Assembly: GCA_013286285.1 (NCBI GenBank)
Contig: JABDGA010000011.1
Location: forward strand, 1 to 35,420
Reading direction: 5' to 3'
DNA from: Alphaproteobacteria bacterium
Lineage (GTDB): Bacteria; Pseudomonadota; Alphaproteobacteria; Rickettsiales; JABCZZ01
DNA length: 35,420 bases
Shown: positions 25,522-35,420 of the stretch, piece after piece
How the letters are laid out: each line of letters starts with the position of its first letter
How positions within the stretch are numbered: the first letter of the stretch is position 1
The notes under the pieces: generated by a model
What the model was told of the DNA's origin: nothing
Databases searched by the model: none
The model's input: only the letters and a program-made list of their open reading frames with translations
Position numbers and translations under genes: made by a program

Positions 25522-26694
25522 TTATGCGGCCGCTTTCCTCACCGCATCAACGATACGCTGGGCTGCATCGGCAAGATTATCCGCAGGCAAAATCGGCAAG
25601 CCAGAGGTCGCCAGCATTTTCTTCCCCAATTCTACATTAGTGCCTTCCAAGCGCACGACGAGCGGCACGTCAAGGCTTACTTCACGCGCGGCGGCAATGA
25701 CGCCGTCAGCAATGATATCGCAGCGCATGATGCCGCCGAAGATGTTCACCAGAATACCTTCGACGCTTGAATCGGAGAGGATAATTTTGAAAGCTTCCGT
25801 CACTTTTTCCTTGGTAGCGCCACCGCCCACGTCGAGGAAGTTCGCGGGCAATCCGCCGTAATATTTGATGATATCCATGGTGGCCATCGCAAGGCCTGCG
25901 CCATTGACCATGCAGCCGATATTGCCATCCATCTTCACATAGGAGAGCCCGAACTTGGCCGCCTTGCGCTCCAGCGGATCCTCTTCATCCTCATCGCGCA
26001 ACTCCGTCACATCCTGATGCCGGTAAAGCGCGTTTTCATCAAAGTTAAACTTCGCATCAAGCGCAATGATGTTATTCTCCTTGGTAATGACCAGCGGGTT
26101 AATTTCCAACTGGCTTACGTCTTTCTCAATGAAGGCACGGTAAAGGTTAGTGACAAACTCAGCGAATTTCCCCTGCAGCTCTTTTTTAATCTTCAAACTG
26201 AATGCCAGTTTACGTATATGAAAAAGCTGGATGCCGGAGACCGGATCGATGCCAATCATGAAAATCTTCTGGGGATATTTCTCCGCCACTTCCTCAATGT
26301 CCATACCGCCTTCGGAAGAAGCCATGATCGTTACGCGCGACGTAGCACGGTCGACAATCATCGAAAGATACATTTCCTCGGCAATATTGCTGCCTTCTTC
26401 AATGTAGACACGCTTGACTTCCTTGCCCACCGGGCCGGTCTGGTGCGTCACCAGCGTCATGCCAATCATTTTCGCCGCATGCTGGGAAACCTCGTCTATG
26501 GTTTTAGCAAGCTTGACCCCACCGGCCTTGCCCCGCCCTCCGGCATGGATCTGCGCCTTGACCACCCATAACTTGCCGCCCAGCTTCTGCGCCACGGCTT
26601 CGGCCTCTGCAGGCGTATAGGCAACGCCGCCTCTGGGCACCGGAACGTTATATTGTGCTAAAATCGCCTTGGCCTGGTATTCATGGATATTCAT
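25522..26694 (-). CDS. sucC: Succinate-CoA ligase beta subunit
   Basis: [22 protein letters not shown] is the family N-terminus. An ATP-grasp domain follows ([51 protein letters not shown]). The C-terminal flavodoxin-like domain has [36 protein letters not shown] and [15 protein letters not shown]. The 390-residue length is normal. AAGGAA sits about 6 nt before the ATG. It lies between mdh and sucD, the usual alphaproteobacterial order. Confidence 0.97.
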   Translation of the reverse strand: MNIHEYQAKAILAQYNVPVPRGGVAYTPAEAEAVAQKLGGKLWVVKAQIHAGGRGKAGGVKLAKTIDEVSQHAAKMIGMTLVTHQTGPVGKEVKRVYIEEGSNIAEEMYLSMIVDRATSRVTIMASSEGGMDIEEVAEKYPQKIFMIGIDPVSGIQLFHIRKLAFSLKIKKELQGKFAEFVTNLYRAFIEKDVSQLEINPLVITKENNIIALDAKFNFDENALYRHQDVTELRDEDEEDPLERKAAKFGLSYVKMDGNIGCMVNGAGLAMATMDIIKYYGGLPANFLDVGGGATKEKVTEAFKIILSDSSVEGILVNIFGGIMRCDIIADGVIAAAREVSLDVPLVVRLEGTNVELGKKMLATSGLPILPADNLADAAQRIVDAVRKAAA

Positions 26695-26714
26695 AATTCT
26701 TTCCTTAAGCTTTA

Positions 26715-26781
26715 GGTGTCAGGTGCCAGGTTTCAGATTTCGGGGATAATGGCTGACACCCGGCACCTGTTTCCTGACACC
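26715..26781. repeat. Heptamer palindromic element, copy A (mdh-sucC spacer)
   Basis: The left arm has three 7-nt units (GGTGTCA, GGTGCCA, GGTTTCA; 26715-26735). An 18-nt spacer follows. The right arm has four units of the complementary type (TGACACC, CGGCACC, TGTTTCC, TGACACC; 26754-26781). The arms can pair as a long imperfect hairpin in the mdh-sucC transcript. Confidence 0.8.
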
Positions 26782-26788
26782 CATAATC

Positions 26789-28595
<1,807 letters not shown>

Positions 28596-28600
28596 AGCGT

Positions 28601-28614
28601 GAATAACGAATAAA
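28601..28614. repeat. Two-unit heptamer array upstream of prepilin peptidase
   Basis: GAATAAC and GAATAAA, which on the minus strand read TTTATTC GTTATTC. They sit 5 bp upstream of the peptidase start codon, where a ribosome site would be expected. Confidence 0.4.
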
Positions 28615-28623
28615 AAAATTTAC

Positions 28624-28710
28624 GTCATTGCGAGCGCAGCGAAGCAATCCAGATTTTACCAGTACGGCCATTTCGGGATTGCCACGCCGCCTTTGGCGGC
28701 TCGCAATGAC
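28624..28710. repeat. MITE-like palindromic repeat
   Basis: Outer perfect 11-bp inverted ends GTCATTGCGAG (28624-28634) and CTCGCAATGAC (28700-28710). Inner arms GCAATCC (28644-28650) and GGATTGC (28676-28682). This sequence type, CATTGCGAGC...GAAGCAATCC, is a common dispersed palindrome in many bacterial genomes. It lies between the EAL-like gene and the peptidase gene. Confidence 0.8.
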
Positions 28711-28730
28711 ACTGACGGCTGGATAACTCA

Positions 28731-29957
28731 TCAATTCTCCTCTTTCTTATTAGGATGCAGCAACGCGTCTATATAGCGCCCCTGAAAGAGGTTAATGCCC
28801 ATCGCCTGCCCGTAATTCACCGCCTGCGTGGTATCGCAGCGGCAAAGAATCACCCGGTTGGAGCCAAAGCCTGCTATGGCGTCCAGCAGCCGGCGGTTTT
28901 CCAATGCTCCCAGATCGTCCTCCCAGTCCGCATTCCATTGCAACTTAGCCAGATCGAAGCCGAGCCGTTCGCGGTCAATCTGGACGATGCTCAGGCTGGT
29001 CAGTCCGTCCACGCAGATTTTATAGCCGAGCTCCTGCACCAGGTTCCTTGCAGCGGCAAAGGCACTCATATCACCGAACACGTCGCCTATCTGTATCTCG
29101 ATGACCATCGGGAATTTAGTGAACGGTTTTATCAGGGCATCAAATTCCCTGAATTTTTTCGACAGCAGGGTTTCGATATTAAAGTTAATGCTGACGGCGC
29201 TGTCGAGATAGCGCGCCGGGCTTATGCTGATCAAGTCAAGCATCCGTTCATCCAGTATTTGGGTCAGATACCGGAAAAGCCAGCGGTTACTGAAAAAATC
29301 CGTTTTTGAATTCAGCATCTGGCGCAAATGGGCGATATGGATGTAATATTCATCAAACACCTTACGGACATTGCGGTTGGGCGTCAGGGCGCAGACCGGC
29401 TGGCGGCGGAGCATCCTGCTCAAATCCGCTTTGTTCAGATCCTGCTCAATATGGGCAAGCCGTATGGGAGTAAAATGCTGGCCGGATTTCTGCGGAACAT
29501 TTTCAGCAGCAGGCTGCGTTGCTTCCGTGGTTTCCTGTTCCATGCGCGTGCTTTGCGAGAGCTTTTTCCGGCAAAGCTGGTAGAACTGGGCATATTCCTG
29601 CCCGAGATCAAACACACGGCAGAAATCAGAATTTTCCTCCCCGCTGCCGGTATAGGCAAGCGGATCGTCAATAAACAGATAACGCAACTGGAAAATAGCC
29701 TTATCTATCTTATGCTTTCCTATATTACGGCACAGCAGGATAATCGTCTGGTCAAAACAGACAAACACGCCGCCCTGGTGATCCACCAGCAAATCCCCCA
29801 ACAGGTTGACCGCGATCTGAATCTGGTACGGGCTCCGGTATTGTTCCAGCAGCCTGTCGAAATGAAAATACACCGCACGCCAGCTGATAGCCTCGCCCGA
29901 TAGATTCCCCACGGTATCTACCAGCTTTACCTCGGCATCCTTTAGGAGTGTGAACAT
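28731..29957 (-). CDS. Degenerate EAL-domain protein
   Basis: 408 residues. The C-terminal half (about 215-400) follows the EAL fold: SAVSINFNIETLLSKKFREF, FPMVIEIQIGDVFGD, GYKICVDGLTSLSIVQIDRERLGFDLAKL, SNRVILCRCDTTQAVNYGQAMGINLFQGRYI. The catalytic EAL triplet and metal ligands of active cyclic-di-GMP phosphodiesterases are not seen, so it is probably inactive and may bind ligand or protein. The N-terminal 130 residues have a mixed fold unknown to me, and a Gln/Thr/Glu-rich linker connects the halves. AGGGA lies about 6 nt before the ATG. A heptamer palindrome lies immediately upstream. Confidence 0.75.
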   Translation of the reverse strand: MFTLLKDAEVKLVDTVGNLSGEAISWRAVYFHFDRLLEQYRSPYQIQIAVNLLGDLLVDHQGGVFVCFDQTIILLCRNIGKHKIDKAIFQLRYLFIDDPLAYTGSGEENSDFCRVFDLGQEYAQFYQLCRKKLSQSTRMEQETTEATQPAAENVPQKSGQHFTPIRLAHIEQDLNKADLSRMLRRQPVCALTPNRNVRKVFDEYYIHIAHLRQMLNSKTDFFSNRWLFRYLTQILDERMLDLISISPARYLDSAVSINFNIETLLSKKFREFDALIKPFTKFPMVIEIQIGDVFGDMSAFAAARNLVQELGYKICVDGLTSLSIVQIDRERLGFDLAKLQWNADWEDDLGALENRRLLDAIAGFGSNRVILCRCDTTQAVNYGQAMGINLFQGRYIDALLHPNKKEEN

Positions 29958-29967
29958 AGATTCCCTA

Positions 29968-30031
29968 GTTGTCAGGTTTCAGGTGTCGGGTGTCAATTGA
30001 CTTTGAAACCTGACACCTGAAAGCTGAAACC
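29968..30031. repeat. Heptamer palindromic element, copy C
   Basis: The left arm has four units (GTTGTCA, GGTTTCA, GGTGTCG, GGTGTCA; 29968-29995). An 8-nt spacer follows, then four right units (TGAAACC, TGACACC, TGAAAGC, TGAAACC; 30004-30031). It fills the spacer between the AsmA-like gene and the EAL-like gene. Confidence 0.85.
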
Positions 30032-30036
30032 TTGTT

Positions 30037-32793
30037 TCAATGCGCGCCATATCCCTGCAACATCCTCTCCGAGGTCTTGTTATTGACGTATTGCTCCAAC
30101 GAGCGCGTATCCAGTTCCATGGCAGGGGCATCCATATCGCCGGTCAGCTTTACGGTCACCGTAGGAGGATTAGCCGCATCCAGGACTTTAAGCGCGAAAG
30201 TAATATTGGTGCCGGTAGTCCAATGCACCAGATCCACCTGGTTGACAAGCGTTCCTTCCGACTGATCGCTGATTATTTTCAGACGTGACGTTGCCGCCAA
30301 CCCTTTGGCGATATTCCATTCCCCTTCGATGCCCGAGAACAGGGTACTGCCCTTAGGCAACATCCGCTGCACGACCCCCACGATGTCGGAGACCTGCCGC
30401 ACATAGCTTACCGCCCGTATAATGCCGGGAAGGTTAAAATTATGTACTTCGATATCCCTTCCGCTGACGCCGACCGTGCCGGCCAGGTTGGAAACCCAAG
30501 ACGTCAGGTTTATCCCGTTCGTGGATAGCACCACACTGGCATTGGCCGTTCCGGACACGCCATGCAGTATAGGAAACAGCCGGGCGAGGCTGTCCATATT
30601 CAGCGCGGCGATAGAGGCGACAAAACTTGCCGTGGGAATGGTGCCGCCTGCAATGGTGGCCTTGCCGGTTATTCCGGCGCCGAATACGTTAGCTTTGATG
30701 CTGGTGATGTTGAGCTTCTGATCCGCGACCCCGCCCGTCAGGGTGAGATTATCCGCTGCAAAGGCTTTGTCCCGGAAATGGCCGAATTTCATGTTGAAAG
30801 TTCCGTTAACCATGCCCAGCCATCTGAAGTCCATGATATCGGTTGACCACCTGTCCTGGGAAGCATTTTCTCCTCCCTGAGCAGTCCCCTGTGCCGGAGC
30901 AAAAAACACATCCTTGTCGAAATTATCCAGGTCCGCCTGCAAATCTATCTTCGGCATTACTCCGGAGACATCCGCCGTCACCTTGCCGGAAATAAGGGAA
31001 CCGTTATAGGGCATACCCTCCACCTCCACCCGTATTCGATTAAGTGTGGCTGCAAGACTCAGGTTTGCATGTTCATACGGCTTGCCGTTGAAGGTGTATT
31101 TCTCAAGCGCCGTGGTGATATACATATCGTAGCCCAGTCGTTTGAGCCATATAGTAATAATTCCGCTGTCATCCTTGACCGGATCGGTGCTGAACAGCGA
31201 CTTCTCCCAGTTCTTCAACCCCCATCGCTCCATAAAGTGGTCCAGGTTCATGCCGCTGATCCCGAACGCTGCACGCATATTCGTGCGCGGCCCCTGCTTT
31301 ATTATCATTCCCCCGGTCAGCGCCATCGTATTGCCGATACGGGCGATCAATTCGGACAGCCGTATTTCCTTAAGGGATACAAGCGTATTCGTCCTCAGAT
31401 GGAACCGTTTAAAATCTTCGGGAGGCAAAGCAATGCCGACCGGTTTGAAGGTGCTCAACGCCTGATATAGATCATTGCCGATAACGTCGGTCTGGCCTTC
31501 CACCGTCACCCCTTCAAGGCCGATTTTACCGATACCAGCGAAACTGAGATGCGTCTCCCCCGGCAAGGTGGCCGTAAGCTGCGGTAGCGTAAAATCCTTT
31601 CCCTCCATCTCCGTGGAAAAACTGGTATTGAAGATATGCCTGCCGTTATACACCATGTCGTCAATCTTCACGTTGGAAGAAATGCTTAAAGGACGGGGTG
31701 GCTGATTCTGGGGCACATAGGCATTACCCAAGCCAATACCTTCTTCTTTCGCGCTGATCACGAAACCGTTCTCGATAATATCTTCGAGATTGAGCATATG
31801 TATTTGCGCCTTGACATCCATATGATCGGGTAATGCTACATCCACCGTTGCGCCACCTTTGATCGTCGGGCCGTCCAGCGCGATGTCTGCAAATTGCACC
31901 TTCCTGGGAACTGCCATCACTACGTTAGCCGTCCCGTTGACTGGAATTTTCCGGTAGTCCGCTCCTGTAGCGACCTTTTCACCACGATAGGATCGCACCC
32001 AGTACGCCAGATCGTCCGTATCCAGCTTCAGCTTTCCGTTAAAGAAACCGTTATTATCCCTGAAACCGGCAGTGCCTTCGTACGCAAAGCTACTTTTATC
32101 ACTGGTAGCCGTAAAATCGAAATTGGCGGAAGCGGAGGAGAAAATTTGTTCAATTCCGCCGCTCACATGGGCGGAAATAGCATAGGGGCGCTCCTGGTGC
32201 GTGAAGCGCAGATTCACCGCTGCTTTTTCCGATCCGGTATTGACATCCGATAGGATACTGATCCCGCCAAATTCGAGTATTGTGCCGTCCAGACGGGTAT
32301 AATTCATCTGCGCCCGGTTTACGGCGATAGAGATATTGCGCAACGCCTTCGCAGACGGCTTTACATTGCCTGCCTGAAACACGCCATTGTTCCAGAAGCT
32401 GGACATTTCTTCCAAGTTCAACCTGCCGTCAGATAACGCCTCCATTTCGATATCAACATCATTTACCAGCAGCTTTCTGATGGCCGCTCCTCCCCCGAAG
32501 AGCGACGTGTAGGCTGGCCATATCTCCATGGTTTTTATGGTCAGCAGGAACGGGGATTTGGCGCCGGGAGAATTCAGTACATACATGGAGTCCACAACCA
32601 TATGCGGCAGGGGGAATATCTTGACAGTGGCATCCCCCTGAATCTCCAGCTGCATGCCTGTCGCCGCGTCAAAGGAAGCCTTAAGCTCACTTTTGATGGA
32701 GTTCTTATTCATGAATAGCGGAAGGGCAACCAGCCACGCGGCCAGAATAACCATCCCTATTGCAGCCACCACTTTAGTCAGCTTCTTTTTCAT
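30037..32793 (-). CDS. AsmA family protein
   Basis: 918 residues. A short cytoplasmic start and one transmembrane helix (about residues 8-28, VVAAIGMVILAAWLVALPLFM) precede the AsmA N-terminal domain, with ATGMQLEIQGDATVKIFPLPHMVVDSMYVLNSPG. A long beta-rich periplasmic region follows. The C-terminal AsmA_2-type domain has SGTANASVVLSTNGINLTSWVSNLAGTVGVSGRDIEVHNFNLPGIIRAV. AsmA-like proteins form periplasmic beta-grooves thought to carry lipids towards the outer membrane. It is encoded between the FYDLN protein and the EAL-like gene, all on minus. Confidence 0.9.
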   Translation of the reverse strand: MKKKLTKVVAAIGMVILAAWLVALPLFMNKNSIKSELKASFDAATGMQLEIQGDATVKIFPLPHMVVDSMYVLNSPGAKSPFLLTIKTMEIWPAYTSLFGGGAAIRKLLVNDVDIEMEALSDGRLNLEEMSSFWNNGVFQAGNVKPSAKALRNISIAVNRAQMNYTRLDGTILEFGGISILSDVNTGSEKAAVNLRFTHQERPYAISAHVSGGIEQIFSSASANFDFTATSDKSSFAYEGTAGFRDNNGFFNGKLKLDTDDLAYWVRSYRGEKVATGADYRKIPVNGTANVVMAVPRKVQFADIALDGPTIKGGATVDVALPDHMDVKAQIHMLNLEDIIENGFVISAKEEGIGLGNAYVPQNQPPRPLSISSNVKIDDMVYNGRHIFNTSFSTEMEGKDFTLPQLTATLPGETHLSFAGIGKIGLEGVTVEGQTDVIGNDLYQALSTFKPVGIALPPEDFKRFHLRTNTLVSLKEIRLSELIARIGNTMALTGGMIIKQGPRTNMRAAFGISGMNLDHFMERWGLKNWEKSLFSTDPVKDDSGIITIWLKRLGYDMYITTALEKYTFNGKPYEHANLSLAATLNRIRVEVEGMPYNGSLISGKVTADVSGVMPKIDLQADLDNFDKDVFFAPAQGTAQGGENASQDRWSTDIMDFRWLGMVNGTFNMKFGHFRDKAFAADNLTLTGGVADQKLNITSIKANVFGAGITGKATIAGGTIPTASFVASIAALNMDSLARLFPILHGVSGTANASVVLSTNGINLTSWVSNLAGTVGVSGRDIEVHNFNLPGIIRAVSYVRQVSDIVGVVQRMLPKGSTLFSGIEGEWNIAKGLAATSRLKIISDQSEGTLVNQVDLVHWTTGTNITFALKVLDAANPPTVTVKLTGDMDAPAMELDTRSLEQYVNNKTSERMLQGYGAH

Positions 32794-32899
32794 AAATCAG
32801 CGCCTAAAATCCGTCTCAAACTAAAGTGTTCAGCGGCCTGTGGCTAATGGAAGGGAGTGAAGCGCCTGGCCACAGACCGGACACTGCCCACGCATATCC

Positions 32900-33412
32900 C
32901 TATTTTTTGGACTTCTTCTTTTTAGAGCCTTGGGCGGACTCCTCTTCGCCATCCTCGAAAGCGATTGCTTCCTCATCCTCCACATTGCCGACGATGACGT
33001 TATCGCCCGTGTCCAGATCTTCAATCAGGGCTTCTTCATCGGCATCGTCCTCATTTACAGAGGTCTCTTCCATTTCTTCCAGTTCGCTCAACTCGTGCAG
33101 CGCGTCCATCTCGTCCACGTCCTCTATCTCTATCAGCTCGCCAACGCCTTCACCGCCATCATCCTCTACCATTTCTTTCTTTTGTTTCTTGGAAGCCTGA
33201 GCATTCTTTTTTTCCGCCAGCAACGCAGGTGAAAGCATGGTTTCGCTTTCAGACGCAGCACGTTTCACGGTCTTGCGCCGCGCACGCACGGATACCGACG
33301 GATCAAACGCATGGCCACATTTCGGACAGGTCGCCGGAACGGCATTCAAATCATAGAAAGGCGCTGCGCAGGAAGGACAGTTACGTTTCGTTCCCCAAGA
33401 TGCTTTAGTCAC
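32900..33412 (-). CDS. FYDLN acid domain protein (TIGR02300 family)
   Basis: 170 residues. The N-terminus carries a zinc ribbon, CPSCAAPFYDLNAVPATCPKCGHAF, with the four cysteines and the FYDLN string that names the family. The middle and end are highly acidic (Glu/Asp-rich to about residue 160), closing with the basic tail KKKKSKK. Function is unknown. The family is restricted, as far as I recall, to alphaproteobacteria and is often divergent from aroA, as here. The start is a GTG with AGGAG 7 nt upstream. A hairpin (33439-33477) lies in its leader. Confidence 0.9.
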   Translation of the reverse strand: MTKASWGTKRNCPSCAAPFYDLNAVPATCPKCGHAFDPSVSVRARRKTVKRAASESETMLSPALLAEKKNAQASKKQKKEMVEDDGGEGVGELIEIEDVDEMDALHELSELEEMEETSVNEDDADEEALIEDLDTGDNVIVGNVEDEEAIAFEDGEEESAQGSKKKKSKK

Positions 33413-33438
33413 TAGTATACTCCTGTTACACTACCTGT

Positions 33439-33477
33439 TGTTAGCGGATAGCCGCGTAGGCGCTATCCATCCTAACA
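33439..33477. promoter_or_regulatory. Hairpin in the leader of the FYDLN gene
   Basis: TGTTAG and GGATAGC on the left pair with GCTATCC and CTAACA on the right, with a bulge between the two stem parts and a loop of about 9 nt. It lies 27 bp upstream of the GTG start of the minus-strand gene. Confidence 0.6.
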
Positions 33478-33537
33478 GATATATAATTGAACTTTATATT
33501 TCATCAAATTTTGGTATGGTTCTTAAATATACTAAAA

Positions 33538-33687
33538 GCAAGTCAAATTGACTTGCAACTCTAACTTTTATATACCCATCGCAACTAAAAAGCTGCGATG
33601 GGTATATCAAACTCCGCGCCGAAAGCGCGGGGTTTGCGCCGCGCAGCGAGCGTAACACACGTCGAAGAATTGTCATTCTTTGACGTG
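33538..33687 (+). promoter_or_regulatory. Multi-hairpin leader of aroA-cmk
   Basis: Four successive dyads: GCAAGTCAA with its complement around one base (33538-33556); a 14-bp stem with a 10-nt loop (33570-33607); an 11-bp stem with a CGAAA loop (33609-33635); and a 13-bp stem with a 4-nt loop (33658-33687). A TATACT at 33528-33533 could be the -10 box, placing the whole run in the 5' leader, just before the AAGGAG ribosome site. No U-runs follow, so these are not simple terminators. Confidence 0.7.
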
Positions 33688-33705
33688 CAAGGAGTATAAC
33701 ACGCC

Positions 33706-35420
33706 ATGCATTCCTCCCTTCCCATGCAATCCCGGCCCGCAGGCAAGGCCTTGACGGGTGTTTTCCGCGTACCGGGAGACAAGTCCATCTCCCACCGCGC
33801 GCTTATCTTCGCTTCACAGGTCATTGGAAAAACCTCCATCACCGGCCTGCTGGAGGGCGATGATGTCATCAATACGGCCAAAGCGCTGGAACGCCTGGGC
33901 GTCACAATCGAGCGCAGGGCACCCGGGGAGTGGCATATACAGGGCGTGGGCGTCGGCGGGCTTTCGGAAAGCACGGATGTCCTCGACATGGGCAATTCCG
34001 GCACCGGGGCGCGGCTGATGATGGGGCTGGTCACTCCCTATACGTTCACCACCTTTTTCACCGGCGATGACAGCCTGCGCCGCCGCCCCATGCTGCGCGT
34101 GATGACGCCGCTTATGGAAATGGGCGCGCGGTTTGAGGCGCGTGAGGGAGGAAAACTGCCGCTCGCCGTGCACGGCACGCCCCGCATGCTACCTATAGAA
34201 TACCGCCTTCCGGTCGCATCTGCCCAGGTAAAATCGGCCATCCTGCTGGCTGCGCTCAACATTGCCGGAATTACCACCGTCATAGAGCCGCTGGCGACGC
34301 GCGATCATACCGAACGGATGCTCCGGCATTTCGGCTGGCAGATAGAAAGTACGGTGCTGGACGATGGCAGCATCGCCATTTCCCTTTCCGGGCAGCAGGA
34401 GCTTCCTCCTGCCGCACGCAGCATCGTCGTTCCCGGCGATCCGTCTTCGGCAGCCTTTCCGGTGGTCGCCGCCCTGATCGTTCCGGGCTCCGAAATCCTC
34501 ATTGAAAATATCACCGTCAACCTTCTGCGCACTGGCTTGTATACCACGCTCATCGAAATGGGGGCGGATATATGCTTCGATAACCGCCGTATCAGCGCCG
34601 GGGAGGAAGTCGCCGATCTGCGGGTACGCTATAGCAAACTCAAAGGCATTACCGTACCCGCCGAACGCGCGCCTTCGATGATCGACGAATATCCCATACT
34701 CGCCGTGGCCGCAAGCTATGCCGCAGGCAAAACCGTCATGCATGGCCTGGGGGAGCTAAAGGTAAAGGAAAGCGATCGCCTGCAGGCGATTCTTGCCGCC
34801 CTGAAAGCGTGCGGCGTAGCGGCAAGCGCGCAAGGGGAGACGCTTACCGTCGAAGGCGGCAGGCCGCAAGGCGGCGGCACTGTCACAACTCATTTTGATC
34901 ACCGCATTGCCATGAGCGCCCTGATAATGGGTATGGGGACGAAGCAGCCCGTCCATATTGACGACGGCAGCGCCATCACCACCAGCTTCCCGGGATTTGC
35001 CGAACTGATGAATGCCATGGGCGGCCAGATTGCCATTGCCGTGCCGCACGGTACGGCAATCGCTCCCCACCCGCTTGTCATCGCCATTGATGGCCCGGCC
35101 TCATCGGGCAAAGGAACACTGGCACGGCGGCTGGCGGAACATTTAGGCTATCCGTATCTCGATACCGGCAGCATCTACCGCGCCGTAGGCCTGAAAGTGA
35201 TTTATTCAGGCAAAGACCCGTATGATAGGCGGGCGGCGCAGGATGCAGCGCTGGCGCTTTCGGAGCAGGATTTCAGCAATCCGCGCCTGCGCCAGGAAAA
35301 AGTCGGGCTGGCGGCATCGGTTATATCCGCCATTCCCGAAGTGCGCAAAACCCTGCTCGATTTCCAACGCACTTTTGCCAGGAATCCCAAAGGAGCGATA
35401 CTGGATGGGCGTGACATCGG
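33706..35420 (+). CDS. aroA-cmk: Fused EPSP synthase / cytidylate kinase, 3' partial
   Basis: One open frame of 571 codons runs to the window end with no stop. Residues 1-445 are EPSP synthase: the N-terminal GDKSISHRAL, the MGNSGTGARL loop, VASAQVKSAILLA, DEYPILAVAA, LKVKESDRL and the closing FDHRIAMSALIMG. After a linker of about ten residues (VPHGTAIAPH), the cytidylate kinase part starts at about 457: LVIAIDGPASSGKGT (P-loop 463-471), YLDTGSIYRAVG and the beginning of LDGRDI at the end. AroA makes EPSP from shikimate-3-phosphate and PEP; Cmk phosphorylates CMP. In many alphaproteobacteria the two genes are adjacent but separate. AAGGAG lies 11 nt upstream of the ATG; a second ATG at 33724 is possible. 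The rest of cmk lies beyond the window. Confidence 0.95.
   Translation, partial: MHSSLPMQSRPAGKALTGVFRVPGDKSISHRALIFASQVIGKTSITGLLEGDDVINTAKALERLGVTIERRAPGEWHIQGVGVGGLSESTDVLDMGNSGTGARLMMGLVTPYTFTTFFTGDDSLRRRPMLRVMTPLMEMGARFEAREGGKLPLAVHGTPRMLPIEYRLPVASAQVKSAILLAALNIAGITTVIEPLATRDHTERMLRHFGWQIESTVLDDGSIAISLSGQQELPPAARSIVVPGDPSSAAFPVVAALIVPGSEILIENITVNLLRTGLYTTLIEMGADICFDNRRISAGEEVADLRVRYSKLKGITVPAERAPSMIDEYPILAVAASYAAGKTVMHGLGELKVKESDRLQAILAALKACGVAASAQGETLTVEGGRPQGGGTVTTHFDHRIAMSALIMGMGTKQPVHIDDGSAITTSFPGFAELMNAMGGQIAIAVPHGTAIAPHPLVIAIDGPASSGKGTLARRLAEHLGYPYLDTGSIYRAVGLKVIYSGKDPYDRRAAQDAALALSEQDFSNPRLRQEKVGLAASVISAIPEVRKTLLDFQRTFARNPKGAILDGRDI

Noticed and set aside
32830-33024. Minus-strand frame ending in a CPVCGQAL motif after the FYDLN gene
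   Set aside because: It mostly overlaps the acidic coding region in another frame and has no ribosome site. The CxxC could be a remnant of a lost gene end, but there is too little to call a pseudogene.
33538-33690. tRNA or known riboswitch ahead of aroA-cmk
   Set aside because: The stems do not form a cloverleaf, there is no TTCRA loop or acceptor pairing, and no riboswitch core I know is visible.

Overview
The window looks like chromosomal DNA from a motile alphaproteobacterium. The pointers are an mdh-sucC-sucD block, a divergent pair of a FYDLN-type (TIGR02300) gene and aroA-cmk, an aroK-aroB pair with a conserved small membrane gene beside it, and sdhC-sdhD-sdhA. I cannot place it more finely from sequence alone. 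Base composition appears balanced, with AT-rich intergenic regions. No tRNA, rRNA, CRISPR array, prophage or insertion sequence was recognised, so this is mostly core genome carrying lineage-specific inserts and small repeats.

Layout. 1-3161: the 3' part of a DipZ/DsbD-like thiol-disulfide protein, two unknown genes in one minus-strand operon, and a membrane J-domain protein. 3186-5780: sdhCDA (minus) with no sdhB beside it. 5781-6161: an AT-rich divergent promoter region. 6162-11755: a plus-strand flagellar filament block of a 911-residue flagellin with internal repeats, a FlaG-like protein, the FliD cap and the FliS chaperone. 11766-12496: an XRE regulator and a very structured intergenic region with phased repeats, a 38-bp perfect palindrome and a promoter. 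12497-14793: an ABC ATPase without a visible permease, convergent with amtB. 15023-18415: a TPR-sulfotransferase, a secreted Cys-rich peptide, a PP2C phosphatase and a DUF4337 membrane protein, all on plus. 18436-20096: aroB and aroK (minus). 20123-22320: a 45-residue membrane peptide overlapping an exported helical protein, then a Ser/Ala/Thr-rich protein. 22435-24510: a large pseudokinase. 24601-27745: sucD, sucC and mdh. 27825-33412: a prepilin peptidase, a degenerate EAL protein, an AsmA-like protein and the FYDLN protein. 33706-35420: a fused aroA-cmk gene that runs off the window.

How the genes fit together. The TCA genes sdhCDA, sucCD and mdh supply succinate and malate oxidation. aroB, aroK and aroA supply three steps of the shikimate pathway, and the AroA-Cmk fusion joins aromatic synthesis to CMP phosphorylation in one polypeptide. 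The flagellin-FlaG-FliD-FliS block builds and caps the filament. The PP2C phosphatase and the catalytically dead kinase suggest Ser/Thr phospho-signalling, although no active kinase lies in the window.

The least expected material is in the repeats. Three hairpin elements are built from 7-nt units of the form GGTNNCA. One of them lies in frame inside the prepilin peptidase gene. A looser second heptamer family (GTTRTTC-like) also occurs. The leader of aroA-cmk carries a run of consecutive hairpins, and the 38-bp palindrome upstream of the ABC ATPase overlaps a -35 box.
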